Positions 6,219-8,697 of a stretch of 8,697 bases of DNA are shown piece after piece. A program made the position numbers and the translations under genes. The first letter of the stretch is position 1. Every line of letters starts with the position of its first letter. This DNA comes from Bordetella parapertussis. Lineage in GTDB: Bacteria; Pseudomonadota; Gammaproteobacteria; Burkholderiales; Burkholderiaceae_A. The stretch spans positions 1 to 8,697 of the forward strand of contig CAMDMC010000049.1 in assembly GCA_945901825.1 (NCBI GenBank), read 5' to 3'. A model generated the notes under the pieces. That model saw nothing but the letters and a program-made list of their open reading frames with translations. It was not told the origin of the DNA and did no database searches.

Positions 6219-7757
6219 TTAGGAATTCTGACAACTTAAAAAGAGTTGGTAGGCGGGATGCTTGGACTCGTCCCAGTGGCGATAGCCGAGCCTGGTAAGG
6301 AACTCAAAAAACCGGCTTTGGTCAGCCGGCGGCACCTGCAGGCCAACGAGAATACGCCCGTAGTCCGCGCCATGGTTGCGGTAATGAAAGAGTGAAATAT
6401 TCCAACTCGGGTTCATGGCGCTAAGAAAGGTCATCAGCGCCCCGGGTCGCTCCGGAAACTCAAACCGATAGAGCTGCTCGTTCTCGGCAAGCTCTGAACG
6501 CCCTCCCACCAGATGGCGCAGATGCGTCTTAGCCAGTTCATCGTCAGATAAGTCCAGTGTATGAAAGCCTGCCTGCGACAGGGTTAAGGCAATGGCATGC
6601 GCCTGCTCACGATTCTTCACCTGAAGGCCAAGAAAAATATGAGCATGCCGAGGGTCGGAGATTCGGTAGTTGAACTCGGTGACGTTAAGGCCGCCAAGGG
6701 TCTGACAGAAGGCTTTAAAGCTGCCACGCTCTTCGGGAATGGTGACCGCAAAGACGGCCTCGCGCTGCTCGCCGATCTCACTGCGTTCGCTAACAAAACG
6801 CAGTCGATCGAAGTTCATATTGGCACCGCAGGCAATGGCCACCAGGGTTCGTGGGCTGCCGTCGGCCCGGCTTGCACCATGCTGAGCAACCCAGGCCTTC
6901 ATTCCCGCAATGGCAAGGGCGCCGGCCGGTTCCTGAATGGCCCGGGTGTCCTCGTAGACATCTTTAATGGCTGCGCAGACCGCATCGGTATCCACCCGTA
7001 GCATGCCGTCGACATACTTTTGGGTCAGCCGAAAGGTTTCCTCGCCAACCTGCTTAACCGCGGTGCCATCTGAAAAAAGGCCCACCTCGGGAAGATAGAC
7101 CCGTTCGCCCTTTTCAATGGACTGTGCCATGGCGTCGGAGTCCTCTGTTTGCACGCCGATGACCAGAGTCTCGGGCCGCAGCTGCTTTACAAGAGTCGCC
7201 ACCCCAGCAATCAGACCCCCTCCGCCCACAGCAACAAAAATGACATCGATGGGATCGGCATGCTGGCGAAGAATCTCCAGACCGATGGTGCCTTGGCCTG
7301 CGATGACATCGGGGTCGTCAAAGGGGTGAACGAAGGTAAGGCCCTGGTCTTTCTCCAGGGACTTCGCATGCAGGTAGGCGTCCGAATAGGAGTCTCCGTG
7401 AAGCACAACCTCGGCACCTCGCTGGCGAACCGCATCAATTTTGACGGTTGGTGTGGTGACCGGCATAACAATAAGCGCCTTGCAGCCAAGCTGCCGTGCA
7501 GCAAGCGCAACACCCTGGGCATGGTTACCGGCCGAGGCGGCAATGACCCCCTTGGCAAGCTGGTCTTGGCTTAGCTGGGACATCTTGTTGTAGGCGCCGC
7601 GCAGCTTAAAGGAGAAGACGGGCTGGGTGTCTTCGCGCTTAAGCAATACCTTGCAGCCTAGCCGCCGGGATAGGTTGGGGGCCGGGTCGAGGTCGGTCTC
7701 AATGGCGACGTCATAGACCCGGGCAGTAAGAATTCGTCGTAAATAGTCAGCGCCCAT
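6219..7757 (-). CDS. ilvA: Threonine ammonia-lyase (biosynthetic threonine deaminase)
   Basis: A 512-residue, full-length biosynthetic enzyme that converts threonine to 2-oxobutyrate and ammonia, first step of isoleucine synthesis. The PLP-binding catalytic domain spans about 1-325: Schiff-base lysine K51 in FSFKLRGAYNKM (48-59), SAGNHAQG (75-82), the phosphate-binding glycine loop VGGGGLIAG (177-185) and ACGANMN (309-315). Two ACT-like regulatory repeats follow (about 333-405 and 428-500). This marks the long form, which in the family is inhibited by isoleucine, as opposed to the short catabolic TdcB. The ATG at 7757 has no strong Shine-Dalgarno, and a TAAGAT hexamer ends 6 nt upstream. The gene is divergent from the DUF3683 oxidoreductase gene across 96 nt and 172 nt ahead of the response regulator gene. 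Confidence 0.96.
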   Translation of the reverse strand: MGADYLRRILTARVYDVAIETDLDPAPNLSRRLGCKVLLKREDTQPVFSFKLRGAYNKMSQLSQDQLAKGVIAASAGNHAQGVALAARQLGCKALIVMPVTTPTVKIDAVRQRGAEVVLHGDSYSDAYLHAKSLEKDQGLTFVHPFDDPDVIAGQGTIGLEILRQHADPIDVIFVAVGGGGLIAGVATLVKQLRPETLVIGVQTEDSDAMAQSIEKGERVYLPEVGLFSDGTAVKQVGEETFRLTQKYVDGMLRVDTDAVCAAIKDVYEDTRAIQEPAGALAIAGMKAWVAQHGASRADGSPRTLVAIACGANMNFDRLRFVSERSEIGEQREAVFAVTIPEERGSFKAFCQTLGGLNVTEFNYRISDPRHAHIFLGLQVKNREQAHAIALTLSQAGFHTLDLSDDELAKTHLRHLVGGRSELAENEQLYRFEFPERPGALMTFLSAMNPSWNISLFHYRNHGADYGRILVGLQVPPADQSRFFEFLTRLGYRHWDESKHPAYQLFLSCQNS

Positions 7758-7763
7758 GGACCT

Positions 7764-7769
7764 ATCTTA
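7764..7769 (-). promoter_or_regulatory. Possible -10 box of ilvA
   Basis: On the minus strand TAAGAT (four of six matches to TATAAT) ends 6 nt before the ilvA ATG. Transcription from it would start at or next to the start codon. No good -35 hexamer lies 16-18 nt upstream, so the call is weak. Confidence 0.25.
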
Positions 7770-7796
7770 ATTCGCCTAAGGTTTTAGGGTTTATGA

Positions 7797-7815
7797 ACCG
7801 AAAGAGGCTTTCGGT
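7797..7815. promoter_or_regulatory. 8-3-8 inverted repeat between ilvA and the oxidoreductase gene, candidate operator
   Basis: ACCGAAAG (7797-7804), spacer AGG, CTTTCGGT (7808-7815) is a perfect inverted repeat. It sits 40 nt from the ilvA start and 38 nt from the ATG at 7854, almost midway. The position and the 19-bp symmetric form suit a dimeric regulator acting on both divergent promoters. It could also fold as a hairpin in RNA from a more distant promoter. Confidence 0.45.
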
Positions 7816-7838
7816 CTGAATCGGCTCTGAGGCTCCAT

Positions 7839-7844
7839 TACACT
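7839..7844 (+). promoter_or_regulatory. Possible -10 box of the DUF3683 oxidoreductase gene
   Basis: TACACT (four of six to TATAAT) lies 17 nt downstream of CTGAAT (7816-7821), a poor -35. Transcription would start around 7850-7852, almost at the ATG at 7854. Confidence 0.25.
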
Positions 7845-7853
7845 TGAAAAACT

Positions 7854-8697
7854 ATGAATGCTCCTGTGTTGCCGGCCCTGTTGTCGGCTGTTTCGACGGT
7901 TGACCCATCGGAGTCTCGCCTCCGAGAGATCCCCTACAACTACACCTCGTTCTCCGACCGGGAAATTGTCTGGCGTATTCTTGGTAAGCGAGGCTGGGAG
8001 CTCATTTCCGAACTTCGTCAAGAGCGTCGCACGGGCCGCTCGGCCCGCATGCTCTATGAAATTCTGGGCGATATCTGGGTGGTCAGTCGCAACCCCTACC
8101 TGCAGGACGACCTTATTGCCAACCCGCGTCGTTGCCGGCAGCTTGTGGATGCACTGCTTCATCGGCTAAAAGAAATTGAGCGGCGTCGCGATACCCCATC
8201 TTCCTTGCCCCCTGTCGCGTCGGCCCAGGCCCTGCAGCCTGCCCAAGACCCAAGGTCCGAGCTTGTCCGTGACCGCCGTGTTGCCGAGCTTATTAGCCTT
8301 GCAACCAAGGCCATCAAACAGTTTGAATCGGACCTCAACGAGGCCCAGGGTCTGCGAAAGAAGGTTCGTCGCCGTCTTGCCCGGGTGACCGACCTCCAGA
8401 ACATTAAGTTTGACGGGCTCTCGCGGGTCTCGCATGTCACCGATGCCACCGACTGGCGGGTCGAGTGTCCGTTTGTCGTGCTCACCCCCGACACCGAGGC
8501 TGAGATGGCCGCGCTGGTGGCCGGCTGCGTCGAGCTTGGCCTGACCATCATCCCGCGCGGCGGTGGCACCGGCTACACCGGCGGCGCGGTGCCGCTGACC
8601 TGGAAGAGCGCGGTGATCAACACCGAAAAGCTCGAGCAGATGACCGAGGTCGAGCTGATCGACCTGCCTGGCGTGGCGCACAAAGTGGCCACCGTCT
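7854..8697 (+). CDS. Large FAD/FMN-binding oxidoreductase with DUF3683 N-terminus (YdiJ-like), 5' part
   Basis: From the ATG at 7854 the frame stays open to the window edge, giving 281 codons of a longer protein. The start [10 protein letters not shown] is followed by [18 protein letters not shown] (about residues 22-39), which I recognise as the DUF3683 N-terminal domain found in Burkholderiales FAD-linked oxidases. A charged helical region follows. From about residue 200 the FAD-binding (PCMH-type) domain starts; [16 protein letters not shown] (about 231-246) is its flavin-diphosphate loop. Relatives are about 1,300 residues with a C-terminal Fe-S, GlpC-like part that would lie outside the window; E. 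coli YdiJ, a D-2-hydroxyglutarate dehydrogenase, is a distant relative. The substrate here is unknown. No Shine-Dalgarno precedes the ATG. Third-position GC rises sharply after about 8400. Divergent from ilvA. Confidence 0.85.
   Translation, partial: MNAPVLPALLSAVSTVDPSESRLREIPYNYTSFSDREIVWRILGKRGWELISELRQERRTGRSARMLYEILGDIWVVSRNPYLQDDLIANPRRCRQLVDALLHRLKEIERRRDTPSSLPPVASAQALQPAQDPRSELVRDRRVAELISLATKAIKQFESDLNEAQGLRKKVRRRLARVTDLQNIKFDGLSRVSHVTDATDWRVECPFVVLTPDTEAEMAALVAGCVELGLTIIPRGGGTGYTGGAVPLTWKSAVINTEKLEQMTEVELIDLPGVAHKVATV

Noticed and set aside
8166..8681. A 171-codon open frame on the minus strand at the right edge.
   Set aside because: It is antisense to the recognisable oxidoreductase frame, and its length follows from the high GC3 of the sense gene.
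1..8697. A novel defence, mobile or secondary-metabolism system.
   Set aside because: Every substantial open frame on the coding strands belongs to a recognisable core family except for the unknown targets of the response regulator and the unknown substrate of the oxidoreductase. No repeats or accessory genes of such systems are visible.

Overview
The window looks like a betaproteobacterial chromosome of the order Burkholderiales. The evidence is a cytochrome c1 tail followed by sspA and sspB, a hemA-prfA-prmC-grxD run, and an ilvA gene divergent from a large DUF3683-type FAD oxidoreductase. This is inference from protein resemblance and gene order, without any database search. Almost everything is housekeeping, and I see no phage, transposon, CRISPR array, toxin-antitoxin pair or defence system.

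Layout: positions 1-1487 are on the plus strand. They hold the 3' end of petC (cytochrome c1), a good intrinsic terminator, sspA, sspB, and a tRNA-Thr(TGT) gene. Positions 1545-7757 are on the minus strand. In transcription order they hold ilvA, an OmpR-type orphan response regulator, hemA, prfA, prmC and grxD. hemA/prfA overlap by 4 nt and prfA/prmC by 17 nt, so these three are almost certainly translationally coupled. From 7854 to the right edge, on the plus strand and divergent from ilvA, lies the 5' part of the DUF3683 FAD oxidoreductase gene.

How the genes work together: SspB delivers ssrA-tagged proteins to ClpXP, and SspA is the RNA-polymerase-associated stringent starvation protein. 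HemA makes the first committed tetrapyrrole precursor from glutamyl-tRNA. PrfA (RF1) terminates translation and PrmC methylates its GGQ glutamine. GrxD is a monothiol CGFS glutaredoxin of Fe-S/heme homeostasis. IlvA opens isoleucine synthesis.

The most interesting signals are non-coding or compositional: a terminator with possible alternative folds directly in front of the sspA ribosome binding site; a perfect 8-3-8 inverted repeat between ilvA and the oxidoreductase gene, both of which lack a clear Shine-Dalgarno; an acceptor-stem mismatch in the tRNA, near which codon usage changes; and a sharp rise in third-position GC inside the oxidoreductase gene. The last two could mean recombination or a chimeric assembly. 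No stretch longer than about 300 bases lacks a gene; the longest gap is 172 nt (6047-6218).
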